A stretch of DNA of 45,130 nucleotides from Alphaproteobacteria bacterium UBA2966 (GCA_002348365.1 DEBC01000122.1:1-45130), one strand, 5' to 3'. Positions 16,561 through 25,914 are shown, counted from the stretch's first letter. Translations and numbers: made by a program. Notes: a model not told the origin generated them from the letters alone.

Positions 16561-17112
16561 ATGTCACCTAGGGACAGAGCCACGTTATTCCGGGAGTCGT
16601 TGCGCAGTTTCGTGTGCGACGTGCGGGGCGTCGTCGCCATCGAGTTCGCCCTCGTGATGCTGCCGTTCTCCCTGCTCATCTTCGGCATTATCGAGGTTGC
16701 GGTGCTCTACCTGGGAGCGATCTCCCTGGAGGATGGGGTGGCAAGCGCAGGGCGCGAGATCAGAACGGGCCGAGTTGCTGCCGCAGGAAATGGCGATCAG
16801 CAACTCGCCGCGTTCCAGCAGGCACTCTGTGCCGAGTTGGCCGCAGTTGTTGCCTGCAACAACAACCTGACGATCGAAGTGCGAACCTTTAACAGTTTCG
16901 CCGCCGTCACCTTTGCGCCCCTTATCGACCCCGTTACAGGTGAACTTGTACCAACGGTGTTCAATCCTGGTGGCGGCGGCAGCATCAACCTCGTCCGCGT
17001 TGCCTACAACTACAACATTATGACGCCGCTGCTCGGCCAATATCTCGGCCAAGGTTCCACAGGAACTAGAACGCTAGAGTCCGCCACAGTCATTCAGAAT
17101 GAACCGTTCTAA
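16561..17112 (+). CDS. TadE-like pilus minor pseudopilin
   Basis: I start this 183-residue protein at MSPRDRATLF (16561), which puts the usual short cytoplasmic leader before the hydrophobic pilin-like segment GVVAIEFALVMLPFSLLIFG. Earlier in-frame ATGs would add an atypical Arg-rich leader. The segment fits the TadE signature, with the conserved Glu after the processing site. The rest is a periplasmic beta-rich domain with two cysteines that could pair. TadE-type pseudopilins are processed by the TadV/CpaA peptidase and needed for Flp pilus assembly. It is the first gene of the rightward pilus operon, 3 bp before the second TadE-like gene. Confidence 0.85.
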   Translation: MSPRDRATLFRESLRSFVCDVRGVVAIEFALVMLPFSLLIFGIIEVAVLYLGAISLEDGVASAGREIRTGRVAAAGNGDQQLAAFQQALCAELAAVVACNNNLTIEVRTFNSFAAVTFAPLIDPVTGELVPTVFNPGGGGSINLVRVAYNYNIMTPLLGQYLGQGSTGTRTLESATVIQNEPF

Positions 17113-17114
17113 CG

Positions 17115-17654
17115 ATGCGTGAGCTCTGGAAAACAATTGAACAAATCTGGCGCGACGTCCGCGGCGTCTCGGCGATCGAATTCGCCCTTATTCTTCCAGT
17201 TGGCCTTGTAATGCTCTACGGCGCTGCCGAATCGGGTTATGCGTTGCTCCTCGATCGCAAGGTCACGTCGGCAACCCAGAGTGTCGGCGATATCGTCGCG
17301 CAGCAGAGTTCAGTGACGCCCAACCAACTCACGGACATACTCAACATCGCCAATAACATCCTGCGCCCCTACCCCACGGACAATCTGGTGATCACTCTGG
17401 CCAGCGTCTCACAGAATGCGGACGGCAATCAGGTCCAGGACTGGGTATTCTCAACTCCCGGCGCAAACGCCCTGACCATCGGAAATATTCCGCAAGGATT
17501 GCTCAACGCGACAGGTGACAGCGTCATCATCACCATTACCAGCTACCCCTACGCACCAAACCTCTCCACCGACTTGTTCTCTGGATTTACTATTACGGAC
17601 CGGGCGTATTTGCGGCCCAGGACTGGCGGGCAAGTCGCGCTCAACCAAAACTAA
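17115..17654 (+). CDS. Second TadE/TadF-like pseudopilin
   Basis: The 179-residue protein has the same architecture as the preceding gene: short leader MRELWKTIEQIWRDVR, then GVSAIEFALILPVGLVMLYG, then an exported beta-rich domain. It lacks cysteines. Paired TadE/TadF pseudopilins are usual in Tad loci, and this one fits TadF by position between tadE and tadG. It follows tadE by 2 bp and the next start codon by 13 bp. Assignment to TadE or TadF cannot be settled by eye. Confidence 0.82.
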   Translation: MRELWKTIEQIWRDVRGVSAIEFALILPVGLVMLYGAAESGYALLLDRKVTSATQSVGDIVAQQSSVTPNQLTDILNIANNILRPYPTDNLVITLASVSQNADGNQVQDWVFSTPGANALTIGNIPQGLLNATGDSVIITITSYPYAPNLSTDLFSGFTITDRAYLRPRTGGQVALNQN

Positions 17655-17667
17655 AGGAACACACCGT

Positions 17668-18993
17668 TTGGTCGATGTCACAAAGCCGATAACCCGCCCT
17701 CTGACGCAATTGTTCACCAATCGCAATGGCGCCGTTGCCATCATCTTCGCCTTGGCCCTCGTCCCGTTGACAGTGGCGAGTGGATTGGCGGTCGATTTGG
17801 GACGAGCCTACCTCATCAAGAACAGGTTGTCCTATGCGCTAGATGCAGCTGGCCTCGCCGTCGGATCGACCGTGAGTGACGATGCTCAGACTCTGCAAAG
17901 TGTGGCGCAATCGTTCTTCGATGCCAATTATCCGGCATCGGAACTCGGGATACCGGCAATACCGACCTTGACTATAAACGATGAGACCGGATTGATCACC
18001 GTGACAGCCACGGCCGACGTGAACACGCTGCTGATGCAGCACGTCGGCATCGACACGATCACGGTCGAAGCAAGTTCACAGATCACGCGCGAGACAACTG
18101 GCCTGGAAGTCGTAATGGCGCTGGACAACACGGGATCGATGTTTGGAAGCAAGCTTAGAGATTTGAAAACCGCGTCGAAAACATTGGTCGACATCTTGTT
18201 TGGTGATGATGAACAGTCCGACAAACTGTTCATCGGTGTTGTGCCGTTCGCGGCGACTGTGAACATCGGCACGAATAATGAAGCCCTGCTGACATCCCTG
18301 GATCAATCGGAATACACCCCTTCAAGGTGGAACGCCTGTGTGGATGCACGAGGAAATGGAAGGGACCAGACAGACGACCCGACCTCCACCGCCCGCTGGA
18401 GGCCATATTTGGCGCCTGATGGCGGCACCCGAAGTAGAAACAACTGGAAGGGGGTTCGCGGCAGGGTATTCGGAGCGAGGGGCGAAATCAGAGGTCCGAA
18501 CAACGATTGCCCTGTTGCCCTACTACCGCTGACAGGCGTCAAAGCGACCATCAAAGCGAAGATCGATCAGATGGCGGCGCGAGGTCCGACGCACGTCAAC
18601 CTGGGCGCGGTCTGGGCATGGCGCGTGGTTTCGCCGAATGAACCGTTTACGCAGGGCAGGCCCTACAGCGACGAAGAATTCAACAAAGCCGTGATCATAA
18701 TGACGGACGGGGCGAACACGCGTGGTTCGTCAACAAGTTCTGCGTACGGTGGCTCAGTCAGCTCTAGAACCCTCAACACTCGCCTTCGGACGGTCTGCAG
18801 CCGCATGCGCGATAACGGGATCCTCGTGTACACCATTGCTTTTGGCAATCTCAGATCGTCCGTCAGAAATCTCATGCGTGAATGCACAGGAAACAACGAC
18901 TCACGCTTTTTCAGTTCTCCGACCTCGCAGGAATTACAGAACGCATTCGAAGCCATTGGCGCGGAATTGAGCAAGCTTCGCATCAGCAAATAG
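17668..18993 (+). CDS. tadG: TadG-like pilus protein with von Willebrand factor A domain
   Basis: I place the start at a TTG (17668) because AAGGAA lies 8-9 bases upstream and the protein then begins a few residues before the TadG hydrophobic segment (GAVAIIFALALVPLTVASGL). The product has 441 residues. After a pseudopilin-like N-terminus comes a vWA domain with the metal-site motif VMALDNTGSM and a later VIIMTDGANT. An insertion of about 150 residues rich in Arg/Gly/Asn (around 220-310) lies within the vWA region. TadG proteins are envelope components of the Tad pilus apparatus. It is the third gene of the rightward operon. Confidence 0.88.
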   Translation: MVDVTKPITRPLTQLFTNRNGAVAIIFALALVPLTVASGLAVDLGRAYLIKNRLSYALDAAGLAVGSTVSDDAQTLQSVAQSFFDANYPASELGIPAIPTLTINDETGLITVTATADVNTLLMQHVGIDTITVEASSQITRETTGLEVVMALDNTGSMFGSKLRDLKTASKTLVDILFGDDEQSDKLFIGVVPFAATVNIGTNNEALLTSLDQSEYTPSRWNACVDARGNGRDQTDDPTSTARWRPYLAPDGGTRSRNNWKGVRGRVFGARGEIRGPNNDCPVALLPLTGVKATIKAKIDQMAARGPTHVNLGAVWAWRVVSPNEPFTQGRPYSDEEFNKAVIIMTDGANTRGSSTSSAYGGSVSSRTLNTRLRTVCSRMRDNGILVYTIAFGNLRSSVRNLMRECTGNNDSRFFSSPTSQELQNAFEAIGAELSKLRISK

Positions 18994-19049
18994 CCGTATA
19001 TCTTACTAGTGGAAAAAGCCGATGCTATTGACAAGCGTCGGGTATCGCG

Positions 19050-20177
19050 GTGTCAAATCGCGCGGAACAACTGGACAAAATTCTGCGGGTTACCGTTTTG
19101 CGTTGGACATTAACTTTATGCGCGGCACTGTTTCTGGTGCTGGGTGCTTGCGCCTCACCGGAAGTGGAGCAATCAGAGCGCGAATCGGCAGCGATCGATC
19201 GATCGCTTCGCATGGTTGCGGCATCCGCGGAACAAAGAGGCGATCATGCCACCGCCCTGACTTATTACCGTCGCCTGCACCGAAACGACCCGAATGATGT
19301 TGCAGTTCTTCTTGGGCTCGCCCGTAGCTTGCGTGCGATCGGCTCCTCCAAGGAAGCTGCGCAACTTCTAGAAAAAGCGTTGGCGGAAGGTCCGGAAAAC
19401 AGCGCCCTCCTCTCGGAGTTGGGTCGAGCACAACTCATGATCGGAAATTATGCTGGCGCTATCGCTTCACTAAACGAAGCAATCACAGCCGGGAACGATG
19501 AGTGGCAAACCCTCATGGCTCTCGGTATCTCTTACGATCGCGAGGGGAGTCATGTGCTTGCCCGCCAGGCTTACGACGCGGCACTGCTCTTATCCAAGGA
19601 CAACACAGCAGTGCTGAACAACCTGGCACTCTCTCACGCACTCGACGGGGCGATCGGTACCGGCATCCGAATTCTGGAACGCGCCGCTAGCTCGCCGGGT
19701 GCCACGATGCAGGTTCGCCAAAATCTGGCTCTACTGTACGGAATCGATGGAAATGAGGAGTTGGCGGCGAAATTGGCCGCAATCGATTTGGATCCAGCCC
19801 ACGTCAAAGAGAACCTCGAGACTTATCGTGCGCTGCGTAGTGGCGATGCCAACCTCAAGGAAGCGCTCGGCTCCAAGCAGCCAGTCGGGAATGACCCAGG
19901 TGAACTTTCAAAGACAATTCAACGCGGCCCGCTCCGAATAGAAGTTGGTGGTTCACCGACCGTCGAGAGTGCAATTGATCTATGGGAGACTCTCCGAACG
20001 CGCCATCAAAACACGCTCGCTGAGCTGAACAATGTGGAGATCGTTAAGCAAAATCCCGAAAACGGGAATTCCCGTTTCCTCACTTGGGCAGGACCCATCG
20101 CGGATACCGCTCAGGCGAGCGCGATCTGCGCCGATCTGAAGTCCAGCAATGTACACTGCGCGATCGTAAATCCCTGA
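19050..20177 (+). CDS. tadD: TadD-like TPR lipoprotein with C-terminal SPOR-like domain
   Basis: A GTG start gives 375 residues with a lipoprotein signal (LTLCAALFLVLGAC, Cys34). Residues about 55-260 are tetratricopeptide repeats (RGDHATALTYYRRLHRNDPN, NYAGAIASLNEAITAGND, AYDAALLLSKDNTAVLNNLAL), as in TadD, the pilotin-like lipoprotein that helps secretin assembly in Tad systems. The last 75 residues (RIEVGGSPTVESAIDLWETL to DLKSSNVHCAIV) look like a SPOR peptidoglycan-binding domain. That is not usual for TadD and could tie the pilus apparatus to the wall. It ends the rightward operon, converging on the gene at 20193. Confidence 0.8.
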   Translation: MSNRAEQLDKILRVTVLRWTLTLCAALFLVLGACASPEVEQSERESAAIDRSLRMVAASAEQRGDHATALTYYRRLHRNDPNDVAVLLGLARSLRAIGSSKEAAQLLEKALAEGPENSALLSELGRAQLMIGNYAGAIASLNEAITAGNDEWQTLMALGISYDREGSHVLARQAYDAALLLSKDNTAVLNNLALSHALDGAIGTGIRILERAASSPGATMQVRQNLALLYGIDGNEELAAKLAAIDLDPAHVKENLETYRALRSGDANLKEALGSKQPVGNDPGELSKTIQRGPLRIEVGGSPTVESAIDLWETLRTRHQNTLAELNNVEIVKQNPENGNSRFLTWAGPIADTAQASAICADLKSSNVHCAIVNP

Positions 20178-20192
20178 AGCGTATCAGTACTT

Positions 20193-20594
20193 CTATTCCT
20201 CGACAGACCACGTGAAATCCACGGACCCGTCGTCGAGCAGGGAGTTGAAATTCCCGCCACCCTCATCCGACACCCTCAGACACTGCTCCCAATCGCCGCT
20301 CGAGGGACGCATGCAGTATTTGGCGCCTTCCATCCGCCACGTCCCTTCAAGCTCACAGGGTTGGCCGGCAGCGTTTGAATTGCTTTTCAAGCAGAAACTG
20401 CCATCGGCGTCCCAATTGATCCAGAACGGCGTTCCATCGGCATCCTCACTGACCCAGATATTGCCTGCCATGAGGGCGGACAATGCCGAAGAGGAGAGTT
20501 CGCCTGCAATGGCAGCCGGCATTCGCGCCAGAATGAGCATGCAAATCGTCGCTGCAAGCAACAGCCAAATTCCCATATCACGCGTTCCTGGCAT
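20193..20594 (-). CDS. Small exported protein, four-cysteine, unknown function
   Basis: The start is well supported by AAGGAGGG six bases upstream. The 133-residue product has a signal peptide (GIWLLLAATICMLILA, cleavage probably after AIAG). The mature about 100 residues are rich in Trp, Asp and Gly and carry four Cys (SFCLKS, QPCELEG, KYCMRP, EQCLRV) that could make two disulfides. The layout, a GN-W start, repeated DADG turns, and a GTWRMEGAKYC strand, recalls small secreted beta-barrel domains such as DUF995, but I am not sure. It is the last gene of the leftward pilus unit, 127 bp after the Sel1 gene. Confidence 0.75.
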   Translation of the reverse strand: MPGTRDMGIWLLLAATICMLILARMPAAIAGELSSSALSALMAGNIWVSEDADGTPFWINWDADGSFCLKSNSNAAGQPCELEGTWRMEGAKYCMRPSSGDWEQCLRVSDEGGGNFNSLLDDGSVDFTWSVEE

Positions 20595-20721
20595 CGGTCC
20601 CTCCTTGATGGTTCTGCCGCTCGTTCCCCGTCAAGCTGTGGCGTTCATCATCACACATGGGAACTAATGCGACGTAAACAAGAGACATCCATCACACGGG
20701 CATGAAAAAATGGGCGTTGAG

Positions 20722-21108
20722 TCAGGTCCCGGATGCCCCATTTCCCGCCGTTTCATCGACCGCACTGGTAAGTGCCATCGCTTCAGCTCTCTGCTCCGGA
20801 GTCATATGCGGATCGAGATATTCACAGCTCTCCGCCGCCGCCTTGGACAATGAATTCCCGCCCCTCCGGACCTTCGAAAACCACACGTAAGACTGGATAA
20901 GATCCTGTGGTGTGATTCGGCCTTCCATATAAATTTCACCCAAGGCGTACTGCGCCCGCTCATATCCCTGCTCTGCCGCCGCATGGTAAAGCTCGAGTGC
21001 TGCATCCTCGTCCATCCGAACGCCGAGTCCATGCTGCAAAACTTGTGCGAGCTGAAATTGCGCTTCGGGATCTCCCAACGCGGACTTCTTTTCGAGATCT
21101 TCCAACAC
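20722..21108 (-). CDS. Sel1-repeat protein in the tad operon
   Basis: A GTG start (with GGAG upstream) gives 128 residues without a signal peptide, so the protein should be cytoplasmic. It has two to three Sel1-like repeats (GDPEAQFQLAQVLQHGLGV and GYERAQYALGEIYMEGRI) and a C-terminal MTPEQRAEAMAL helix common at the end of such proteins. It follows tadC by 23 bp in the same direction. Small Sel1/TPR proteins of this kind accompany tadC in several alphaproteobacterial Tad loci; a scaffolding role is inferred only. Confidence 0.8.
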   Translation of the reverse strand: MLEDLEKKSALGDPEAQFQLAQVLQHGLGVRMDEDAALELYHAAAEQGYERAQYALGEIYMEGRITPQDLIQSYVWFSKVRRGGNSLSKAAAESCEYLDPHMTPEQRAEAMALTSAVDETAGNGASGT

Positions 21109-21131
21109 ACCAGCTCCGACACCAAATCAAG

Positions 21132-22103
21132 CTAGCTTGTTACGATTTGAATAATTGCCGGCCCGAGAAGAACAATGAACACGACGGGGAGAAAAAAGAC
21201 GATCATGGGGCCCGTCAACATCGCCGGCAGCGCCCCTGCTTTTTGTTCCGCACGCGACATACGAGCATCCCGGTTTTCTCGGGACAGAACGCGGAGGGCA
21301 ACCGTGAGTGGCGTGCCATACTGTTCCGACTGGATCAGCGACGTTGCCAGTGCCTTGGCCTCGTCCATACCCAAACGGTCCGCAAAATTCATCAGGGCTT
21401 GCCGACGGTCGCCAAGAAAATTCAGCTCGGCGGTCGTCAGTCCAAGTTCTTCGGCAAGCTCACCTGCATTTTCCGCAATCTCGTCCGCAACCCGATTGAA
21501 TGCCGCCTCGAGGGACAATCCTGCTTCGACGCAAATGATCATGAGATCGAGCGCGTCGGGAAACGAGAGCTGAATCGATTCCTGCCGCTTCTGGGTGACG
21601 TTCTTCACAATCACATTGGGCACGTAGTTTCCGAGAACCGCACCCCCCATGACCGCCACCAGCTTCATGGCCGGCGCCAACTGAAACATGTCGAGTACGA
21701 AGACACAAAATGCGACGGTTAGCGCGACGACAAGCGGCAACAGCACCCGACCAAATACAAAGGTGACTACCGGCGCGTAGCCCCGCCAACCCGCGCGTGC
21801 CAGCTTCATGCGGAGTTCTCGGTCCTCCAGTTGTTTCATCAAGTTGAGGCGACCAAGCACACGGCTCATGGCCATGATCGCTTCCTTGCGCCCCGGACGC
21901 CGGTTGGCAGCCTGATGCGCCGTTGCCTGCTGGCGAAGTTCCTCTCGCCTGGCCGCAACGGCCTTCAGTCTAGGAGACAATGAATCGCGCTGCAGGAAAG
22001 GGAGTGTAAACGCAATTACGGTCAGGAACGTCCCGAACGACCCCAAGACAATGATGATGTTCTCGGGGTTCGTCAACAGCGCGACAATTTGCTCGGCACT
22101 CAT
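21132..22103 (-). CDS. tadC: TadC, Flp pilus inner-membrane platform protein
   Basis: The 323-residue protein is a type II secretion F-domain protein. A first membrane helix (IIIVLGSFGTFLTVIAFTLPF) is followed by a cytoplasmic region, two further helices (about 105-160), the conserved cytoplasmic motif PDALDLMIICVEAGLSLEAAFNRVA with EQYGTPLTVALRVLS, and a final helix (MLTGPMIVFFLPVVFIVLLG). It forms the inner-membrane platform with TadB and couples the TadA ATPase to pilin assembly. Its ATG overlaps the tadB stop (ATGA). Confidence 0.93.
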   Translation of the reverse strand: MSAEQIVALLTNPENIIIVLGSFGTFLTVIAFTLPFLQRDSLSPRLKAVAARREELRQQATAHQAANRRPGRKEAIMAMSRVLGRLNLMKQLEDRELRMKLARAGWRGYAPVVTFVFGRVLLPLVVALTVAFCVFVLDMFQLAPAMKLVAVMGGAVLGNYVPNVIVKNVTQKRQESIQLSFPDALDLMIICVEAGLSLEAAFNRVADEIAENAGELAEELGLTTAELNFLGDRRQALMNFADRLGMDEAKALATSLIQSEQYGTPLTVALRVLSRENRDARMSRAEQKAGALPAMLTGPMIVFFLPVVFIVLLGPAIIQIVTS

Positions 22104-23098
22104 ATCTTGAACGCAATCATCTTGGCCATCACGGCCGTTCCGGTTGCCATCATGACCACGCCACCACCGATCATCAGTTGACCCATAGGGTGGAGGAACA
22201 ATGTCTTGATGTATTCAGGACTGGTCAGAAAAAGAATCCCTCCCATGACGAATGGGAGACAACCGATAATCATCGCAGTGGTACGCGCTTCGGCTGACAT
22301 CGCTTTGACCTTGTCCTTCATCTGCTTTCGGTCTCTCAGAATTCCGGAAAGATTCGAAAGCGTCTCGGCAAGGTTGCCGCCGGTCTCTTGCTGGATTGCC
22401 AGGACGATGGAAAAGAATTTGAACTCGGCAACCGGCATACGCACGACAGCACGCTCCATCGCCTGATTGAGGTTGAGACCGAGACGGGTCGACTCGATCA
22501 TCATGCGAAATTCACCCGCGATAGGCTCGGGAGATTCCCTGCCGATGATCGTCAGGCATTCGCCCAACGGCAAACCCGACTGTATGCCGCGGACAATGAC
22601 GTCGACCGCATCGGCGAAACCGTCGAGAAAGTTCGTTCTTCGTTTCGACGCCATGTACGCCAAGACCAGGCGTGGTGCGCCAAGCCCCATGGCAAATCCG
22701 AACAACAACGAGGGAAGTAGGGAGATTCCGAACATCAAGGGGAGGACGAACGCGACCAATCCGCCCATGGCGCTGAAGGTATAGAACCGACGCTCAGTAA
22801 TGCGTATGCCCGCCATCTCGAAGCGCTGCATCATCGTGATGCGTTCGGTCCGTTTCTTCGTGCCGCCTTCAATCTCGTCAAGTTTACCTTGGATGAGCAG
22901 CCGGCGCCGTTGACCCCGCTTCCCAGGTACGGCCGCGACATGAGCTTTCGTGAATTGCTCGAGCCTCCTGCGAAATCGCGCTTGAGTTCTGGCGCGAACG
23001 ACCAGCATCACGACGAGGCCGATCGGCATGGCGACAATGACGAAAATGATCCCGATGAGCAGAACGGGACTGGAGCCTGTTGTCAGCGCCTGCAGCAC
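22100..23098 (-). CDS. tadB: TadB, Flp pilus inner-membrane platform protein
   Basis: A GTG start gives 332 residues. Like TadC it has an N-terminal helix (VLLIGIIFVIVAMPIGLVVM), a basic cytoplasmic part, central helices, the F-domain motif FADAVDVIVRGIQSGLPLGECL with QQETGGNLAETLSNLSGILRDR, and two C-terminal helices. It is the second subunit of the assembly platform. It follows tadA by 7 bp, with GGAGGG of the tadA 3' end serving as a distant ribosome site. Confidence 0.93.
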   Translation of the reverse strand: MLQALTTGSSPVLLIGIIFVIVAMPIGLVVMLVVRARTQARFRRRLEQFTKAHVAAVPGKRGQRRRLLIQGKLDEIEGGTKKRTERITMMQRFEMAGIRITERRFYTFSAMGGLVAFVLPLMFGISLLPSLLFGFAMGLGAPRLVLAYMASKRRTNFLDGFADAVDVIVRGIQSGLPLGECLTIIGRESPEPIAGEFRMMIESTRLGLNLNQAMERAVVRMPVAEFKFFSIVLAIQQETGGNLAETLSNLSGILRDRKQMKDKVKAMSAEARTTAMIIGCLPFVMGGILFLTSPEYIKTLFLHPMGQLMIGGGVVMMATGTAVMAKMIAFKI

Positions 23099-23105
23099 GT
23101 CGAGT

Positions 23106-24698
23106 CTAACCCTCCATCGCCTGGAGCAACTCGCGTTCCCTCCCGAAGTATGCCGCTTTCTCTAGGAATGCGGGGCGCAAGCCCGTGGGTTGGTGGCGTC
23201 CGACGATCTTCCCTGAATCATCGTCACCCTCATACTCGAAGGTATAAAGATCTTGAAGAGTCACTACATCGCCTTCCATGCCGACGATCTCCGTGATGTG
23301 CGTAATCTTGCGCGAACCGTCACGAAGGCGCGATGCCTGCACCACCATATTGACCGCCGATGCGATCTGCGTGCGCATGTTTTTGATCGGAAGCTCAAAC
23401 CCACCCATGGCAATCATGTTCTCGAGCCGCGTCAGAGCCTCGCGCGGGTTGTTGGCATGGATGGTGCCCATCGACCCATCGTGACCGGTGTTCATGGCTT
23501 GCAGCATGTCCAATGCCTCGGCGCCACGTATCTCGCCGAGGATGATACGGTCGGGACGCATACGAAGGCAGTTCTTAACGAGGTCGGTCTGTGTTACCTG
23601 CCCCTTACCTTCCAGATTTGGTGGGCGAGTTTCCAATCTCACGACGTGCGGCTGCTGCAGCTGAAGTTCCGCGGCGTCCTCTACAGTGATAACCCGCTCT
23701 CCCACATCGATCTGACGACTGAGACAGTTCAATAGTGTCGTCTTACCACTACCCGTTCCGCCCGAAATCAGAATATTGAGGCGGCACGCAGACGCGATCT
23801 CGAGCACCTTGGCGGCTTCCGGACTGACGCTGCCGAACCCGATCAGACTGTCGAGCGTGAGCTTGTCCTTCTTGAACTTACGAATCGTGAGAATCGGTCC
23901 GTCGATTGCCAGGGGCGGAACGATGGCATTCACGCGAGATCCATCCGCCAACCGCGCGTCGCATATTGGACTGGCTTCATCGATTCGGCGGCCAACGGCG
24001 CTGACGATACGTTGGCAAATGTTCATCAACTGGGCGTTGTCACGGAACCGGATATCCGTGAGTTCAACCTTGCCGCTCGTCTCGATGTATACCTTCTCCC
24101 AAGTGTTCACCATGATGTCCGCGATGTCGTCACGCGCCAGCAGGGGTTCGAGCGGACCAAGGCCCATGATGTCGTTGATGATGTCGCCAATAAGGAGGTT
24201 CTGCTCGTTGGCCGACAGGACCAAATTCTTGACGCTGATGATCTCTCCGATGATGTCGCCGATTTCAGCACGCATCGTCTCAGGGTCGAGCTTGCTCAGC
24301 TCGGTCAGATCGACTGAATCGATCAAGTCATTGAAGATTCCGACCTTCGCTTCTTCCAGCGCTTCATCTTTCGGACTGGCTATAGTCGGCTCTACAGAAG
24401 CCGGCTTCTCCAACACCTCAACTGACTTGTTCTCGGTTTCTTCCTTAAGAGCCGCAAGCTCCTGTGGCCCCGCGGCGCCGCAAGGTTCCTCCAACTCCGC
24501 TGAGGCAGGCTGTTCCTCTTCCAGTTCTTCGACAATTTCCGGTGGCGGTGGTTCATCCGCAACTGGTTCGGCCGTTTCGGCAGGCGCCTGGTTTGGGACT
24601 GCCGTTTCCACGACCGAAAGGGCGGGCTCGGGTACTGATGGAGTCTCCGCTACCGGTTCCGGGTTTGCATTTGCTTGCTGTCGCTTGCCGAATGACAC
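23106..24698 (-). CDS. tadA: TadA/CpaF pilus assembly ATPase
   Basis: The 530-residue GspE-type ATPase has Walker A GGTGSGKT (313-320), an Asp box ITVEDAAELQLQ, Walker B RIILGEIRG (384-392) and the His box GSMGTIHANNP (408-418), all intact. It should power extension (and in CpaF also retraction) of the Flp pilus. The first about 110 residues are a disordered, Pro/Glu/Ala-rich tail ahead of the usual N-terminal domain. The GTG start is set by the tadZ stop 2 bp upstream and an AGGGG site. Confidence 0.95.
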   Translation of the reverse strand: MSFGKRQQANANPEPVAETPSVPEPALSVVETAVPNQAPAETAEPVADEPPPPEIVEELEEEQPASAELEEPCGAAGPQELAALKEETENKSVEVLEKPASVEPTIASPKDEALEEAKVGIFNDLIDSVDLTELSKLDPETMRAEIGDIIGEIISVKNLVLSANEQNLLIGDIINDIMGLGPLEPLLARDDIADIMVNTWEKVYIETSGKVELTDIRFRDNAQLMNICQRIVSAVGRRIDEASPICDARLADGSRVNAIVPPLAIDGPILTIRKFKKDKLTLDSLIGFGSVSPEAAKVLEIASACRLNILISGGTGSGKTTLLNCLSRQIDVGERVITVEDAAELQLQQPHVVRLETRPPNLEGKGQVTQTDLVKNCLRMRPDRIILGEIRGAEALDMLQAMNTGHDGSMGTIHANNPREALTRLENMIAMGGFELPIKNMRTQIASAVNMVVQASRLRDGSRKITHITEIVGMEGDVVTLQDLYTFEYEGDDDSGKIVGRHQPTGLRPAFLEKAAYFGRERELLQAMEG

Positions 24699-24700
24699 TT

Positions 24701-25876
24701 TCAGCCCCTAGACAACAGAGATATCAGTCCCTTCTTTCGGGACTTGCCCGACTTCTGACTACCGCTCAGCGTCTCGGCAAGCTGCCGGAAGTTACCCGCA
24801 GCCTTGGACCGTCCGCTGACCTCACCAACAGGCTGGCCGTTGTTCGATGCGGTTCCAAACAATATGGCATCATAGGCGACAGTCAATGTCGGTTTGTCGC
24901 CAATCGCATCTTCGAAGTCACGCTCATTGAGTTCCGTTTTCTTGGTTTTTCCGATCTGATTTATGACGAGCTTGGCACGGCGCTCATCGCCTCGGACCTC
25001 ATTGATATGGCGCAACAAGTTCTGTGCATCGCGGAGGGAAACCAGATCGGGCGTTGCCGTCACCATGACATCGTCCGCCGACGTGATCGTCGCCCGCACC
25101 CAGTCATTCCAGCGCGGCGGCACATCGAGCACGACAAAAGGAAAGCGACGGGCAACAATCGTCACGAGTTGGTCGAGCGCCTCACTATCCAGCCTTTCAG
25201 GCAGGTTCAGGGATCCCGACGTGCCAAGGATTCTAAGGTGCTCTTCATAAGGAACCATGAATCGGTCGAGAAGCTGTTCATCGAGCCGATCCGGCTGTGA
25301 CAGGCAATCATAGATGCCCTGGCGTGCCTCAACGTTGAACGACAGCGCAGCAGTTCCGAACTGCAAATCAAGATCCAGCAGCGCGACGTCCAGATCCCGA
25401 ACTTCAGCCAGACTCCATGCAACATTGTGCGCCAGCGTGCTACTCCCGACGCCGCCGTGAGCACCCATGAAAGCGAAAACTTTGCCACTGGGTAGGGCGT
25501 CAGGATCCGCCACCAGCGCGTAAAGAGCATCAAAAATTTGACCCGACGTTACCGGTGCGACCAGGTAGTCGCTAATTCCCATTTTGATCAATGACCTGTA
25601 GAGCCCAACATCATTTTCTTCTCCGATGACGATCACACGTGTTCCCGGATCGCAGACATCGGCCAGGGATTTCAGGCCCGCCATCAACTCCTCGCCGGAG
25701 GCTTCAAATTCCACAATAAGGACATCAGGTGTCGGAACGTCAGAGTAATATTGAACCGCGGCCGGAAAACCACCGTCGTTGATCTGGCCTTGCAATCGAG
25801 AGACATTCCTGTCCTTAAGAGCATCAAGGACTCTGGATTGTGTCTCCTCGCTGGCGACAAATGCGTCGATGGCCAT
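24701..25876 (-). CDS. cpaE: TadZ/CpaE pilus localisation ATPase
   Basis: The 391-residue protein has a degenerate receiver domain (about 50-130, RVIVIGEENDVGLYRSLIKM) followed by a ParA/MinD-like ATPase. Its P-loop is GAHGGVGSSTLAHNVAWSLA, lacking the usual Lys before the Ser/Thr pair, as is typical of many CpaE/TadZ proteins. CpaE marks the cell pole or site where the Tad machinery assembles. It lies between cpaD and tadA in the usual Cpa order. Confidence 0.93.
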   Translation of the reverse strand: MAIDAFVASEETQSRVLDALKDRNVSRLQGQINDGGFPAAVQYYSDVPTPDVLIVEFEASGEELMAGLKSLADVCDPGTRVIVIGEENDVGLYRSLIKMGISDYLVAPVTSGQIFDALYALVADPDALPSGKVFAFMGAHGGVGSSTLAHNVAWSLAEVRDLDVALLDLDLQFGTAALSFNVEARQGIYDCLSQPDRLDEQLLDRFMVPYEEHLRILGTSGSLNLPERLDSEALDQLVTIVARRFPFVVLDVPPRWNDWVRATITSADDVMVTATPDLVSLRDAQNLLRHINEVRGDERRAKLVINQIGKTKKTELNERDFEDAIGDKPTLTVAYDAILFGTASNNGQPVGEVSGRSKAAGNFRQLAETLSGSQKSGKSRKKGLISLLSRG

Positions 25877-25914
25877 CCTTGCGTTACTCCAGAGTCTTTG
25901 GCTACCGAAGCTGT

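Noticed and set aside
23776..24711. 311-codon plus-strand Ser-rich frame
   Set aside because: Antisense to tadA, whose motifs are complete.
24701..25876. Loss of ATPase function in CpaE from the altered P-loop
   Set aside because: The GGVGSST form is common in CpaE/TadZ proteins, so it is not a lesion.
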